A stretch of 64,000 bases of DNA from contig NZ_JASJOC010000004.1 of assembly GCF_030068615.1 (NCBI RefSeq), forward strand, positions 124,001-188,000, given 5' to 3'. Each line of letters starts with the position of its first letter. The first letter of the stretch is position 1. Both the position numbers and the translations under genes were made by a program. Below, one piece after another: positions 8,524 through 19,028 of this stretch. This DNA comes from Halostagnicola sp. A-GB9-2 (GTDB lineage Archaea > Halobacteriota > Halobacteria > Halobacteriales > Natrialbaceae). The notes below the pieces were generated by a model that saw nothing but the letters and a program-made list of their open reading frames with translations, did no database searches and was not told where the DNA came from.

Positions 8524-9687
8524 ATGAACGCGATCAAAGACGCCGTCCACGACTACATCGAGGTCGACGGCGTCGCCCGCGACCTCCTGGATACGACGGC
8601 GATGCAGCGACTCCGACACGTCAAACAGCTCTCGACGGTCAGGCTCGTCTACCCCTCCGCGAACCACACCCGGTTCGAGCACAGTCTCGGCGTCTACCAC
8701 CTCGCGCGACAGGCCCTCGAGCACCTCGAGATCACCGGCGCTCGCGCGGAGGCCGTCCGCGCGGCGGCCCTGCTCCACGATGTCGGTCACGGCCCCTACG
8801 GCCACCAGACCGAGCGGATCATCGAGCGCCGACTCGGTCGCCACCACGACGACATCGACCACTTGCTGGCCGACGGTGAACTCGCAACCGTACTCGAGTC
8901 CCACGGCCTCGACACCGGAACGGTCGCCGACCTGATCGCCGGAGAGGGGAAACTCGGCCAACTCGTCTCGAGCGATCTCGACGTTGATCGGATGGACTAC
9001 CTCGTGCGCGATGCCCATCACACGGGCGTTCCCTACGGCACCGTCGATCCCGGTCGCCTCGTTCGCGTCCTCCAGTTCGTCGACGGCGACCTGGCGCTGG
9101 CGGAGGGCAACGTCGCCACCGCCGAGAGCCTGCTCGTCGCCCGCGCGCTGATGAACGCGACCGTCTACCGCCACCACGTCTCCCGCATCGCCGGCTCGAT
9201 GCTCGAGCGCGCGAGCGAACAGCTACTCGACGGCACCGACGTCGGCGTCGAGGAGTTCGCCCGGATGACCGACGCCCAACTGCTGGCGGCGCTCCGGGAG
9301 TTCGAGACGACCGCGCCAGTGGCGGCTCGGCTCGCCGAACGCAGACTGTACAAACGAGCCGTCTGGACGGAACTCGAGGAGGTGCCCGAATGGGTGCTCG
9401 GGGCCGACCACGAAGAGCGCAGGGAGCTCGAGGCCGATCTCGAAGATGCCCTCGGTCTCGAAGAAGGTGACGTCATCATCGACTGCCCCGGCCGGCCGAG
9501 CATGCCCGAAACGCACTCGCGAGTGGTCGTCAACGGCGACGTTCGACGCCTCCACGAGCAGTCGCCGCTGGTGCAGGGACTGCAGGCGGCCCAGCGCGCC
9601 CAGTGGCGACTCGGCGTCTATACGCCCGAACCGCACGCTGATACGGTTCAGGACGCGGCGACGGACCTGCTCGAGTTGACAGAATAA
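8524..9687 (+). CDS. HD-domain phosphohydrolase (COG1078/SAMHD1-like)
   Basis: 387 residues starting MNAIKDAVHDYIEVDGVA. The HD metal site is TRFEHSLGVYHLA, LLHDVGHGPYGH and DLDVDRMDYLVRDAHHTG. This arrangement is that of dNTP triphosphohydrolase-related proteins, so a role in nucleotide pool control is possible but unproven. The ATG at 8524 is preferred over an in-frame ATG 75 bp upstream because homologous sequence starts there. Convergent with alaS. Confidence 0.9.
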   Translation: MNAIKDAVHDYIEVDGVARDLLDTTAMQRLRHVKQLSTVRLVYPSANHTRFEHSLGVYHLARQALEHLEITGARAEAVRAAALLHDVGHGPYGHQTERIIERRLGRHHDDIDHLLADGELATVLESHGLDTGTVADLIAGEGKLGQLVSSDLDVDRMDYLVRDAHHTGVPYGTVDPGRLVRVLQFVDGDLALAEGNVATAESLLVARALMNATVYRHHVSRIAGSMLERASEQLLDGTDVGVEEFARMTDAQLLAALREFETTAPVAARLAERRLYKRAVWTELEEVPEWVLGADHEERRELEADLEDALGLEEGDVIIDCPGRPSMPETHSRVVVNGDVRRLHEQSPLVQGLQAAQRAQWRLGVYTPEPHADTVQDAATDLLELTE

Positions 9688-9711
9688 CACAGCGACAAGA
9701 AGAATCGGACC

Positions 9712-12492
9712 TCAGGCGTTCAGCACTTGCCGCAGGACGTCCGGCGCGTCCTCGAGCGCGTCGTCGAGATCGTCTTCGTTTGGTCCCCCTCCCTGTGCGA
9801 AGTCGGGCGGACCGCCGCCGCCACCGCCGACTTTGCTTGCGAGCTCGCCGACGACTTCGCCGGCGTTGACCTCGGTGTCGTCGGGAACGGCGACAACGAA
9901 CTGCGCCCCGCTTTGGCCCGATCCGAGGACCGCAACCGCCCCGTCCTCGACGAGCGCGTTCGCGGTCGCTCGGAGTTCGTCCATGTCCGCGTCGATGCGC
10001 TGGACGACCGCCGTCGTCTCGCCGATTTCGACTTCCTCGCCGCCGCCACCGCCGCCAGCGCGGGCCGCGGCTAACTGCTCCGTGAGGTCCTCGATCTGTT
10101 TTCCGCGATCCTTCCACTCCGTGAAGAACCGCGCTGCGGTCTCGGGTACGTTCTGTGGAGTCACGTCGAGCGTTTCGGCCGCTTCGTAGAGCGCGTCCTC
10201 TTTCCGTTGGGTCGAGTCGATCGCCGCCTCGCCAGCGGCGAAGACGAGTCGTTCGACGCCGTCCTGAACTCGCTCGGTGTTGAGAACTTTGATCGTCCCG
10301 ATATCACCGGTTCTGGCGACGTGGGTTCCGCCGCAGGCCTGAATGTCTTCGCCGACCTGAATCAGGCGGATATTCGTTCCCGGCGGAATGCCGCCCTGAT
10401 AGAGGTCGAAGCCGTGTTCGGCCTCGGCCTCGTTTCGGTGGGGCCACTCCTGAGTGACCGGAAGATTGTCCATCACCATCTCGTTCGCGAGGTGTTCGAT
10501 CCGTTTGACCTCCTCGCGGCCGATTCGGTCGTAGTGACGAACGTCGATCCGGGAGGAGTCGACGCCCTTCTGGGCACCCGCCTGGCGGATGTGCTCGCCG
10601 AGTACCCGTCTGGCGGCGTGGACGACGATGTGGGTCGCCGTGTGCTGGCGCATGAGCTGTCGCCGACGGGGACCGTCTACCTGGCCGTTGACGAACTCGC
10701 CTTTGCCGGGCCGCTCGTCGGTCCGGTGGAAGATGACGCCGTCTTCGACCTGCACGTCTCGCACCTCGACGGTGGCGTCCTCGGTCGAAATCGTCCCCGT
10801 ATCGGCCGGCTGTCCGCCGCCCTCGGGGTAAAACATCGTTTGGTCGAGCACGACGTCGTAGCCCTCCTCGCGCTCGAAGACGTCCAGTACGACGGCCTCG
10901 AACTGGGTCCGCTGTTGGTCGTCGTAGTAAAGTTTCTCCGTCTCCGGGAGATCCCCGGAGCGGGCATCCTCGTCGTCGCCACCCTCCTCGAGCGCCTCGG
11001 CGGTGTCGTGGCGGTCCGCGACGAGGCTGTAGAAGTCGTCCGGCACGTCGATCTCGGCTCCGGCTTCCTCGGCGATCTCCTCGACCATGTCGGGCTGGAT
11101 GCCGTGGGAATCGTAGAGTTCGATGAGTTCCTCTGTCGGGATCGGCTCGCCTTTCTTCGCGTACTCCTCTGCAAGCGTTTCGACGCGACGGCCGCCGCGC
11201 TCTAAGGTTTCGCGGTACTTTTCGACTTCCGTGCGAACGATATCCCGGATCGTATCGCGGTTCTCGTACTCGAGGCGTTCTGCCTGCATGTCGACGAGTT
11301 CGTCCAGCGGCGCGTCGACGCCGACGGTGTCACAGAGCCGCTTCGTTCGGCGAAGTACCATCCGCGTGAGATAGCCCGTGCCGACGTTCGAGGGGACGAT
11401 GCCGTCGCCGAGCATGTACGCGAGTGTTCGACAGTGGTCGGCGATGGCGTAGATCGACTCGAGGGGCTCTAGGAGCTCTCGAAGCTCCTCGGTCGGGATC
11501 TCGAGTGCCTCGGCGATGTCGTCTCTGGCCGCTTCGACATCGTCGACATCGTCGATGTCGAGTTGGCCCGAGAGCCGCGAGGCGCGGGAGATAATCTCCT
11601 CCTCGCGCTCGGAGTGTTCGAGCCCTGCATTCTCCTTCAGGAAGTCGATCATTTCGGGGTAGATCGACTGGTAGACGGTCGGGGTCCCCTGGCTCATCCA
11701 GGTCCAGCGCTCGAGCCCGTAGCCCGTGTCAACCACGTAGGTGTCCATGTAGGAGTAGCGGTTCCCGTCTTTGAGTTCGTACTCGCCGTCGGGGTCTTGC
11801 TCCATGCACATGAAGACCAGCGTCGCCAGTTCGAGGCCGCGGTAGATGACCTCGATTGCGGGCCCGGCGTTGCCGCCGCCGACCCAGGGATCCTCGATGT
11901 AGGTGACGTCCTCGATGTCCGCGCCCATCGACTCGAGCAGTTCGTCGCAGTACTGGACCGTCTGGTCCTTCCAGTAGACTTCGCCCTGATAGGCGTACTG
12001 ACCCGGGTCGTCGATATCTTCGCGCGCGTTGAACGCGTGGTGGGCCATCATCTCGAAGGCCATCGTGTGACGACCGGTCTTCCCGACGTTGTCGATATCC
12101 TGCATCCGAATACAGGGCTGGGAAATCGTCAGCGGGTTCGCCGGCGGCGGCGTCTGGCCGCTGGTGACCAGCGGCTGGAAGTCGTAGATCGATGCCTGGG
12201 TCAACAACACGTCGTCGCGCCAGCGGTTCGCCGCGACCGGGTACGGCTCGATGCGTTCGTGATCGTTCTCCTCGAAAAAGGACAGAAACGCCTCGCGCAT
12301 CTCCTCGAGGGTGTACTCCCGGTCGAAGCCGGGGTTCTCGATGAAGTCGTACTCGGCACACGGGGGCTCCCCGCAGGTCTCCCGGTCGTGATCGCGCGTC
12401 CAGAAGTGCGCGCCACACTCCGAGCACGCCTTCCGCTCGAAGCCTTCCTCCTCGAAGTACTCGAGGCGGTATTCTTCCTCCAGTTCGCTCAT
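9712..12492 (-). CDS. alaS: Alanine--tRNA ligase
   Basis: 926 residues with the archaeal AlaRS plan: N-terminal Cys-rich extension ([18 protein letters not shown]), class II catalytic core ([15 protein letters not shown]), editing domain with [14 protein letters not shown] (HxxxH) and [15 protein letters not shown] zinc motif, and a C-terminal domain with a [11 protein letters not shown] segment and a [15 protein letters not shown] linker. It charges and proofreads tRNA-Ala in the cytoplasm. The ATG at 12492 gives the conserved [13 protein letters not shown] start; an upstream extension to 12570 is rejected. Confidence 0.97.
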   Translation of the reverse strand: MSELEEEYRLEYFEEEGFERKACSECGAHFWTRDHDRETCGEPPCAEYDFIENPGFDREYTLEEMREAFLSFFEENDHERIEPYPVAANRWRDDVLLTQASIYDFQPLVTSGQTPPPANPLTISQPCIRMQDIDNVGKTGRHTMAFEMMAHHAFNAREDIDDPGQYAYQGEVYWKDQTVQYCDELLESMGADIEDVTYIEDPWVGGGNAGPAIEVIYRGLELATLVFMCMEQDPDGEYELKDGNRYSYMDTYVVDTGYGLERWTWMSQGTPTVYQSIYPEMIDFLKENAGLEHSEREEEIISRASRLSGQLDIDDVDDVEAARDDIAEALEIPTEELRELLEPLESIYAIADHCRTLAYMLGDGIVPSNVGTGYLTRMVLRRTKRLCDTVGVDAPLDELVDMQAERLEYENRDTIRDIVRTEVEKYRETLERGGRRVETLAEEYAKKGEPIPTEELIELYDSHGIQPDMVEEIAEEAGAEIDVPDDFYSLVADRHDTAEALEEGGDDEDARSGDLPETEKLYYDDQQRTQFEAVVLDVFEREEGYDVVLDQTMFYPEGGGQPADTGTISTEDATVEVRDVQVEDGVIFHRTDERPGKGEFVNGQVDGPRRRQLMRQHTATHIVVHAARRVLGEHIRQAGAQKGVDSSRIDVRHYDRIGREEVKRIEHLANEMVMDNLPVTQEWPHRNEAEAEHGFDLYQGGIPPGTNIRLIQVGEDIQACGGTHVARTGDIGTIKVLNTERVQDGVERLVFAAGEAAIDSTQRKEDALYEAAETLDVTPQNVPETAARFFTEWKDRGKQIEDLTEQLAAARAGGGGGGEEVEIGETTAVVQRIDADMDELRATANALVEDGAVAVLGSGQSGAQFVVAVPDDTEVNAGEVVGELASKVGGGGGGPPDFAQGGGPNEDDLDDALEDAPDVLRQVLNA

Positions 12493-12730
12493 TCTACGTG
12501 TGTTTGGCTCTGGAAACCCTAAAACAGTTCCGCAACGTGTATCGGAGAAATAATCGCAAGACGACAACACCCATCAGAATATTGAGTGGAAATCATCATC
12601 AATTATCCGAGGATTGAAATAGATTTGTAAGAGGATACAGCCATATATACCGTTGGTTTTGATTTTGTCGAGGTTCGCATATCGAATAAGCTATCACTAT
12701 ACCAGAAATTACACCAACGACAATCGAACC

Positions 12731-12740
12731 AGTATATAAG
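12731..12740 (+). promoter_or_regulatory. TATA-like promoter element for the PAP2 phosphatase gene
   Basis: AGTATATAAG lies in an AT-rich 200-bp gap after alaS. Transcription is expected about 25-30 bp downstream, near 12765, where an in-frame GTG also occurs. Confidence 0.5.
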
Positions 12741-12815
12741 TAGCGTAGTGGAGGAATCGAGGAAGTGTTATACAAAACGAAAGTAATACAAATTGTCGTC
12801 TCCGATCACTCTGCG

Positions 12816-13712
12816 ATGTGGTTCGATCCAGCAGTTGTCGAAGCCGTCCGCGATGCGATCCCCACCTGGCTCGGCGTCCTCATGGTCGTCCTCTCGTATC
12901 TGGGAAGCGTCTACCTAATCGCTCCCGCGATGATCGCCGCTTACTGGCGAAAGCGCGACCTCGTCGCGCCGTGGCTCGGCGGCGTCATCGGCTACTACGG
13001 CCTGATGTCACTGACCAAGTCCTATCACACGGCGACCCGACCGACCGTCGGCCCGCCGGTGGGTGCCGAATCGTTCCCCGACTGGTTCGTCCCGTGGTAC
13101 GAACACGCCGCACACATTTCCACGGCGAGTTTCCCGAGCGGACACGCAATGGCGGCGACGGTCATCGTCGGCATGCTCGTGGTCGACCTCCCCGTCAGCA
13201 CGCTCGCGAAGCGAGCGGTCGTCGGAACCGCAGTCATGCTGTGGGTCGGGCTGACTCGAGTCGGCCTCGCGGTTCATTACCCGGGTGACGTCGCCGGCGG
13301 CATCGCCTACGGGCTCGCCTTCCTGGCAATATACTATCTGGTTCGACACTACTCGACCAATGAGACGAGAGCCGCCCTCGCAGTCGGCACGGCGTTCGGG
13401 ATAGCCGCTGTCGTACTGGTCGGGAGCCGAAACTCGCATATCGTCTTCGGCGGCGGCGTCGGTGCGTTGCTCGCGTGGCAGTTCGCGCCGACCATCGCCG
13501 ACCTGATTCGGGACACCGTCCTGAAGTACATCCTTCCGGTCGCAGGGGTTCTGGTCGTCCTCGGAACCTGGTTCGTGACCGACCTGGGAATCGGCAACGA
13601 CGCCTTCATCGTGGCCTGGTCTGGGCTCTTTCTCGCGGCAGTCGTCCTCGTTCCGTGGGTCACCCCAAGCCGCAAGGAGTGGTCGGCAACGGCGTCGAAG
13701 CTCACCGGATAG
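12816..13712 (+). CDS. PAP2 family membrane phosphatase
   Basis: 298 residues from the ATG at 12816 (a GTG at 12765 would add 17 residues and could be the leaderless start). Acid phosphatase/PAP2 motifs are all present: KSYHTATRPT (KxxxxxxRP), FPSGHAMA (PSGH), and TRVGLAVHYPGDVAGG (SRxxxxxHxxxD variant with T for S). About eight hydrophobic segments place it in the membrane. Members dephosphorylate lipid or polyprenyl (pyro)phosphates. Confidence 0.92.
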   Translation: MWFDPAVVEAVRDAIPTWLGVLMVVLSYLGSVYLIAPAMIAAYWRKRDLVAPWLGGVIGYYGLMSLTKSYHTATRPTVGPPVGAESFPDWFVPWYEHAAHISTASFPSGHAMAATVIVGMLVVDLPVSTLAKRAVVGTAVMLWVGLTRVGLAVHYPGDVAGGIAYGLAFLAIYYLVRHYSTNETRAALAVGTAFGIAAVVLVGSRNSHIVFGGGVGALLAWQFAPTIADLIRDTVLKYILPVAGVLVVLGTWFVTDLGIGNDAFIVAWSGLFLAAVVLVPWVTPSRKEWSATASKLTG

Positions 13713-13753
13713 CAACGACAAACACAGAAACAACCGTCGCAACCGCCTTCGGA

Positions 13754-14746
13754 TCAGGATTCGCCCTCGAGCGCCAGCGCCGCCAGCATCGCCTCGAGTT
13801 GTAGTCGTTCGTTCGCGCCCTCCGTAATGCGGTAATCGACCTCACCGAGTCGCTCGAGCAGTCGAACGGTCGCTTTCTCCGAGAGGTCGAACTCCCAGGC
13901 GGAGCGGTGAAGCTGGTCGATAACGTCGCCACCGGCGAGCCCTCGGTCCATCAGGAGGGTCTCGAGGGTCGAGCGAGCGGCCGTGAAGTCGCCGTCGATG
14001 GCCTGTTTGACCATCTCCTCGACCTCCTCGGGGCGGGCGGTGGCCGTGATCGCGAAGACCCCCTCCTCGTCGACGGTTTCGCCCATCACTGCCGCGGCTT
14101 GCAGGCCGTTGATCGCTCTGCGCATGTCGCCGGCCGCGGCGTAGACCAGCGCGTCGACGCCGTCGTCGGTCACCTCGATGTCCTCGTTCTCGGCGATTTC
14201 GCGGATCTGGGCCTCGATCGCCGATTCGGAGAGTTCGGTGAACCGAAACACCGCACATCGAGACTGGATGGGATCGATGATCTGACTCGAGTAGTTACAC
14301 GAGAGGATGAATCGCGTGTTGTGTGAAAACTGCTCCATCGTCCGGCGAAGCGCGGACTGGGCGTCGGAGGTGAGCGCGTCGGCCTCGTCGAGGAAGATGA
14401 TCCGATAGTCGTAGCCGCCGAAACTCGAGCGGGCGAAGTTCTTGATCCGGTCTCGGACGACGTCGATCCCGCGCTGGTCGGAGGCGTTCAACTCGAGGAA
14501 ATTATCTCGCCAGTCGCTTCCGTAGATTTCGCGCGCGACGGCCTGTGAAGCTGTCGTTTTTCCCGTACCAGCCGGACCCCCCAGCATAAGGTGCGGCAGG
14601 TCGTCTTGCTCGACGTACTGGGAGAGCCGCGGGATGATGTCCTCGTGGCCCTTGATCTCGTCAAGGCGCTCCGGGCGATACTTCTCGATCCAGACTTCGG
14701 TCCGGCCCGGCGTCGACTCCGCGGTCTCGGCGTCGGCCTCGCTCAT
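13754..14746 (-). CDS. rfcS: Replication factor C small subunit (clamp loader)
   Basis: 330 residues beginning [22 protein letters not shown]+ motifs: [19 protein letters not shown], Walker [14 protein letters not shown], Walker [15 protein letters not shown] arginine-finger motif ([12 protein letters not shown]) and the RFC collar at the C-terminus. With RFC large subunit(s) it loads the PCNA sliding clamp. No intein is present, although inteins are common in this gene in haloarchaea. Confidence 0.95.
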   Translation of the reverse strand: MSEADAETAESTPGRTEVWIEKYRPERLDEIKGHEDIIPRLSQYVEQDDLPHLMLGGPAGTGKTTASQAVAREIYGSDWRDNFLELNASDQRGIDVVRDRIKNFARSSFGGYDYRIIFLDEADALTSDAQSALRRTMEQFSHNTRFILSCNYSSQIIDPIQSRCAVFRFTELSESAIEAQIREIAENEDIEVTDDGVDALVYAAAGDMRRAINGLQAAAVMGETVDEEGVFAITATARPEEVEEMVKQAIDGDFTAARSTLETLLMDRGLAGGDVIDQLHRSAWEFDLSEKATVRLLERLGEVDYRITEGANERLQLEAMLAALALEGES

Positions 14747-14884
14747 ACAGGCCGAAAGGGGAGGGTCGAAGATAAAACGACCGAAGCGAGAGCATCGACA
14801 GACCCCACGAATCACTCGTTCGAACGATTCGGAAATGTGTCACCACAGACATCATTTTATCGCCCATGACGCCGTACTAACGAT

Positions 14885-16063
14885 ATGTCAACAGCAACCA
14901 CGACGACATCGGAGAGCGACGCTTCGAAACGATCAACGGGTGACGGTTCGGAGCGCCCCGCAGATGGCGCTTCGAAGAAACGGACGAGCGACACACTCAC
15001 TCGAGTCGCCGTCTTCGTCCTGATCGCTGCCCTCATCCTCGGGACCGCACCCGGGCTCGCCGCCGCACAATCGATCGGCGGATCCGACGGCATCGGCGGC
15101 ACCGTCACGGTCGAGGAGGGCGAAACCGTCGACAGCGTCGAGGCGTTCGCGGGTAACGTCATCGTCGACGGCACCGTCACGGGCGACGTGAGTTCGGTCG
15201 CCGGGAACGTCTACGTCAACGGCGAAGTCGGCGGCGACGTCTCGAGCGTCTCGGGTAACCTCGAGATCGACGGCACCGTCGCTGGCGACGTGAACGCGGC
15301 CGGCGGAAACGTCATCCTCGGGGAGGACGGAACGGTCGAAGGCGAGTTTCAGGTCGGAGCCGGAACCGTCGTTGTCGACGGAACGGTAAACGGCGACGCG
15401 GCGATCGCCGCCGACACGATCGAACTCGGCGAGACGGCCGCCATCGCAGGCGACCTCGAGTACAACGGTAGTTTAGAGGGTGACACCGGCATCGTCGCGG
15501 GTGAAATCAGTCAGGATTCGTCGCTCGGTGTCGGATTCGAACCGGCGCTCGAGCCGATCGTCTCGTGGCTGTTCGCGCTGTACACGCTCACGTTGAACCT
15601 GTTGTTGGGAGCGGCACTGCTCGCACTCTTCCCTCGGTTTTCGGACGACGTCGCCGAACGGGTTGCAACCGCTCCCGTCCGGGCCGGGCTGGTCGGGCTC
15701 TTGCTCCTCGTCGGAATCCCGATCGCTCTGGTTGCGATCGCGATCACGATAATCGGAATTCCGCTCTCGATCGTCGGCGGGTTCCTCTTCGCATTGTTCG
15801 TCTGGGTCGGGGTCGTCTACGGGCGGTTCGCCGTGGCCGCCTGGTTCCTGTCGCTTCTGGGCGTCGGCAATCGCTGGCTCGCGCTCGTCGTGGGCATGGT
15901 CGGCGGCGCGATACTCACGCAGGTCCCCATCGTCGGCGGGCTGGCTAACTTCCTGATATTTCTGCTCGGTCTCGGCGCGCTCTCGATGGCGTTGTACGGG
16001 CAGCGACGGCAGAGTGACGAGTCGCCGACGCCGACGAGTCGCGAGGGACCGGCCGCCGACTGA
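14885..16063 (+). CDS. Bactofilin-like (polymer-forming) membrane protein
   Basis: 392 residues. A signal/anchor helix (about 40-60, ending LGTAPGLAAAQS) is followed by a beta-helix made of short repeats such as NVIVDGTVTGDVSSVAG, NVYVNGEVGGDVSSVSG and NLEIDGTVAGDVNAAGG (about 75-200), the pattern of bactofilin/polymer-forming proteins. The C-terminal half has four or five membrane helices (about 220-375). The beta-helix probably faces outside and may polymerise; function unknown. The first 35 residues are Ser/Thr-rich and disordered. Confidence 0.82.
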   Translation: MSTATTTTSESDASKRSTGDGSERPADGASKKRTSDTLTRVAVFVLIAALILGTAPGLAAAQSIGGSDGIGGTVTVEEGETVDSVEAFAGNVIVDGTVTGDVSSVAGNVYVNGEVGGDVSSVSGNLEIDGTVAGDVNAAGGNVILGEDGTVEGEFQVGAGTVVVDGTVNGDAAIAADTIELGETAAIAGDLEYNGSLEGDTGIVAGEISQDSSLGVGFEPALEPIVSWLFALYTLTLNLLLGAALLALFPRFSDDVAERVATAPVRAGLVGLLLLVGIPIALVAIAITIIGIPLSIVGGFLFALFVWVGVVYGRFAVAAWFLSLLGVGNRWLALVVGMVGGAILTQVPIVGGLANFLIFLLGLGALSMALYGQRRQSDESPTPTSREGPAAD

Positions 16064-16173
16064 TTCGGTCGATTGACCGACCGACCTCGTCGTGTTCCCT
16101 TAGTTGATCGATGGACCTGAAGATGGTAAAGTAGCTAGAGTTATCAACCGATAGTAAACAAGCCTACATTCGA

Positions 16174-16371
16174 ATGACGAATATCGGCCAGTACGTTCCG
16201 AACGATCTCGAAGTGACCATACTCATCTGGGTGAGCACGTTGCTTTTGCTGGACTATTTCGTGGGGATTTCGGAAATTCTTCCCGACGGCTGGTTTCACC
16301 TCCTGTTAGGGGTTTATCTCTTCGTGTGTGCGGCCGTGTTGTTCATCAGGAACGATCGTTCATCCGGGTGA
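16174..16371 (+). CDS. Small membrane protein, function unknown
   Basis: 65 residues, with two hydrophobic segments (about 14-30 and 42-58) and a basic end IRNDRSSG. The preceding 110 bp are AT-rich with TTATCAACCGATAGTAAAC, consistent with its own promoter. No family recognised. Confidence 0.6.
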   Translation: MTNIGQYVPNDLEVTILIWVSTLLLLDYFVGISEILPDGWFHLLLGVYLFVCAAVLFIRNDRSSG

Positions 16372-16483
16372 GCGTTCCGTCTCTCGCAGCCGTCCGAAGG
16401 TCTCGCGAACCGAACACCGGGTCCGAGTACGTTTCCAAACCGCGCAACGACGCCCTCAAGTTCGAACGGCGACAACGACGACC

Positions 16484-16717
16484 ATGCGCGTCACCGTGGA
16501 CGTCAAAGGCGAGGAAACCCACGAGTTCGCCCTCGAGGACGTCCCCACCGAATCGGCCGAAACCGCGGTCGAGCAACCAACCTACGCCGATCTCCTGTCC
16601 AAAATCGACCTGAGCCCCCACGAGGTGTCCGTCCTCGTCGACGGTCGTCCCGTCCCCGAAGATCAGCCGGTCGAGTCAGAGCACGTTACAGTGCTTCGAC
16701 TGATCAAGGGCGGGTAA
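16484..16717 (+). CDS. samp2: Ubiquitin-like small archaeal modifier protein (SAMP2-like, ThiS/MoaD fold)
   Basis: 77 residues with a beta-grasp fold pattern: MRVTVDVKGEETHEFALED, then YADLLSKIDLSPHEVSVLVDG and a C-terminal VTVLRLIKGG. The exposed terminal Gly-Gly is the E1-activated end needed for isopeptide modification and for tRNA thiolation in Haloferax SAMP2. The ATG at 16484 was chosen because upstream sequence in frame is Arg-rich and unrelated. A ThiS/MoaD sulfur carrier is the alternative. Confidence 0.85.
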   Translation: MRVTVDVKGEETHEFALEDVPTESAETAVEQPTYADLLSKIDLSPHEVSVLVDGRPVPEDQPVESEHVTVLRLIKGG

Positions 16718-16783
16718 GCGGCGTCAGCGCGACACTTCAATTCGTATCCGGGCATGTCGACTCGAGATAGAGCGACTGACTCG

Positions 16784-17050
16784 TCAGTTCGTCGCCGCGA
16801 CGACCTCGATCTCCAGAGCCGCACCCTTGGGCACATTCCCGACCTCGACGGCGCTTCTGGCCGGCGGGTCGGTTTCGAAGAACTCGGCGTAGGCCTCGTT
16901 CATCGCCTCGAAGTCGTCGATATCCTCGAGATAGATCGTCACTTTGAGCACGTCGGTTCGCTCGAGGCCGTCGGGTTCGAGGATCAATTCGACGTTCTCG
17001 AGACAGGCCGAGTAATACGGTATTACCGAACCACCCGTGTTGGCGAAGAA
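16784..17050 (-). pseudogene. RidA/YjgF-family gene lacking its 5' half
   Basis: The frame encodes YYSACLENVELILEPDGLE, then TDVLKVTIYLEDIDDFEAM and PPARSAVEVGNVPKG, which is the C-terminal half of RidA (imine deaminase); Arg in PARSAVEV is the conserved substrate-binding residue. The N-terminal half (normally starting MKRIISTDDAPAA and holding FTAGQIP) is missing. Upstream of YYSACLENVE the frame reads NTGGSVIP and meets a stop (TGA) without an ATG or GTG; only a TTG at 16987 could start a 67-residue product. It is most likely a truncated remnant. Confidence 0.72.
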
Positions 17051-17591
17051 GTGTGTACTTGATCCAGTGTCTCACGCTTCGTTCGCGAACGAAACGGACG
17101 TACAGGTCTCGTATGAGAGGTAACTCTCTGCGTTATAGCTGGAAGTCCGATCGGCGAAGAGCGGTTTCGATCGACGTTCGACCGCGGATCGGCGATCGGT
17201 TCCGCTTGAGGGCGGCCAGACCATATGAGTGGCGTCGCCCCACGCTTCCGGTCGTGTCTTCGATCAAGTAACATACGGGAACTGAGACGTCTGGTCAACC
17301 GTCGCCGATTCGAATTGTCCGCTTCGCGCTACGTTCTGTCTCCGTGTTCATCGTTTCCGTTCAATCGTCTGTTATCGTGGCCTCCTCTTACGGTCTTGAC
17401 AGTGTTCGTGTTCGTTGACACGTAGGCGGAAAGTTCCAGTCAGTGTTGATTTGTAACGAGTCCTCTTGGTGTGTGATTCGCCGTAGCGGACAATTCATCG
17501 GTCGTGTCGATCGTTCCAGCAAGTGAGTTTTTTACACACTCGAAAATATCCACACAATTACAAAGAACTAGAAGCCCGAACGAGAAAGGGC
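17051..17591. other. Intergenic region after the RidA remnant
   Basis: About 540 bp. Short frames here are Arg/Ser-rich with no family resemblance. The last 70 bp (17525-17570) are AT-rich, ACACTCGAAAATATCCACAC, and probably include the promoter of the following gene. Nothing else recognised. Confidence 0.45.
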
Positions 17592-18383
17592 ATGGTTCAA
17601 ATCCAACCCGCACAACAGGTACAGGTCCCAGAATGGTTACAGGACCCGGTAGCCGAACTCATCACCTTCCTTCCGCGACTGGTCGGTGCAGTAGTCATCC
17701 TGCTCATCGGCTGGGTCATCGGTCGCCTCGCGGCCGGGGTCGTCCGACGGCTCGCAGATGGCGTCGAACTCGATCGAATGGTGCTCGAGACGCCGCTCGG
17801 GCGGATACTCGGCGGAACAGAACGGGCGGTTTCCAGTGCATTCGGGAAGCTGGCGAAGTGGTTCGTCTACGCGCTCGCGATCCTCGCGGCTGCGAACGCC
17901 CTCGCGATCCCCACACTCTCGGAGTGGATCTCAACGGCCGTCTCCTATTTGCCGGCGTTCATCGCGGGCCTGCTCGTCATCGTCCTCGGATTCGTCGTCG
18001 CGGACTTCATCGGCGACGTCATCGAACGAACGCAGGCTGCGGCCCAGACTGCCTACGCGAGCTGGTTCGCGAACGGCGCTCGGATGTTCCTCTACTTTAC
18101 GGCGATCGTCATCGGTCTCGATACGATGGGGATTGACGTGGGCATCCTGTACGTCTTCGCTCGAGCGCTCGCGTGGGGACTCGCGGCCGCAGTCGCCATC
18201 GGCGTCGGCGTCGCCTTCGGCTGGGGCGGCAAGGACTACGTCTCCGAAAACATCGACCGGTGGATGGGACGGACGAGTACGGTCACGCCAACCGAGAACA
18301 CGCAAACCGGAGAGGGTCCACGCGGCGGCGACCGCGACCCCGGCTCCGAACCCAGCGCCGGACCGGGTGCTGAAGACGACTGA
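17592..18383 (+). CDS. TM-helix repeat protein related to mechanosensitive channels (MscS-like TM domain)
   Basis: 263 residues starting MVQIQPAQQVQVPEWLQDP. Four hydrophobic helices include the Gly/Ala-rich RLVGAVVILLIGWVIGRLAAG and YLPAFIAGLLVIVLGFVVAD, each followed by an amphipathic stretch, as in the conserved TM_helix repeat found in CmpX/MscS-like proteins. GWGGKDYVSENIDRWM near 225 matches the end of that module. The full MscS beta domain is absent. The tail (last 40 residues) is Gly/Pro/Asp-rich and disordered. Probable osmotic or membrane-tension role by family, not proven. Confidence 0.8.
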   Translation: MVQIQPAQQVQVPEWLQDPVAELITFLPRLVGAVVILLIGWVIGRLAAGVVRRLADGVELDRMVLETPLGRILGGTERAVSSAFGKLAKWFVYALAILAAANALAIPTLSEWISTAVSYLPAFIAGLLVIVLGFVVADFIGDVIERTQAAAQTAYASWFANGARMFLYFTAIVIGLDTMGIDVGILYVFARALAWGLAAAVAIGVGVAFGWGGKDYVSENIDRWMGRTSTVTPTENTQTGEGPRGGDRDPGSEPSAGPGAEDD

Positions 18384-18390
18384 AACCCCC

Positions 18391-18816
18391 TCACTCGAGC
18401 GGTGTCGAAACCCGTTCCGTTGGCCGGTTCGATCGAGCCGTCGCGTCGCGCGGAAAGAGTGGTCTGACGGGCACGACGACATAGGACGTGACGAGACGAC
18501 CATCGATCGGTCGACACTTCTCGACCTGCGCGAGTCGATGCGTCGCGGCGTAGACATCCTCGATTCGCTTGAGGACCGATTCGAACGCGTCCACGTCGAA
18601 TCGTTCGGCCGGGACGCGGTCAGTGGCGACTGCGATACCGTTGGATTTGGCGTATACGTCGAGTCGGCCTTCGAAACAGCGTTCTAATTCTTCGATCCGG
18701 TCGTGGACGTCGCCGATCGACGGCTGGTCCGTTCTCGGTGGGAAGGCGACGTACGCCTGATACTGCTCCGGGCGGTTCGAGACGTATCGCTTCCACAATT
18801 GTTTGACTATCGACAT
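18391..18816 (-). CDS. Conserved haloarchaeal protein of unknown function
   Basis: 141 residues beginning MSIVKQLWKRYVSNRPEQYQAYVAF. Codon use and acidic composition are those of a real gene. Predicted alpha/beta: VHDRIEELERCFEG helix, then AVATDRVPAERFDVDAFESVL and SYVVVPVRPLFPRD. No motif recognised. Convergent with the TM-helix gene, leaving only 7 bp between stops. Confidence 0.62.
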   Translation of the reverse strand: MSIVKQLWKRYVSNRPEQYQAYVAFPPRTDQPSIGDVHDRIEELERCFEGRLDVYAKSNGIAVATDRVPAERFDVDAFESVLKRIEDVYAATHRLAQVEKCRPIDGRLVTSYVVVPVRPLFPRDATARSNRPTERVSTPLE

Positions 18817-19028
18817 TATTCTACGTACTCGCGCGACGTTCGACGCACGCTCGTTCGACGGCGATTTCGTTCGAGTCCTGTCGCATTGATCTCACGTTCG
18901 TCTCGTCCGCGTCGGTAATACGTTCTTTGTTGTGCGCCGATGGGAGTCAGCGAATCGTTTCTTCACCAAAAACGATAGTTTCGACGTTCGCGAGACATTT
19001 GTGCGACCAGCCGGTAGTGCTGTTCAGT

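Noticed and set aside
10207-11205. 332-codon plus frame opposite alaS
   Set aside because: Shadow of alaS; no family resemblance and Val/Leu/Asp pattern typical of antisense.
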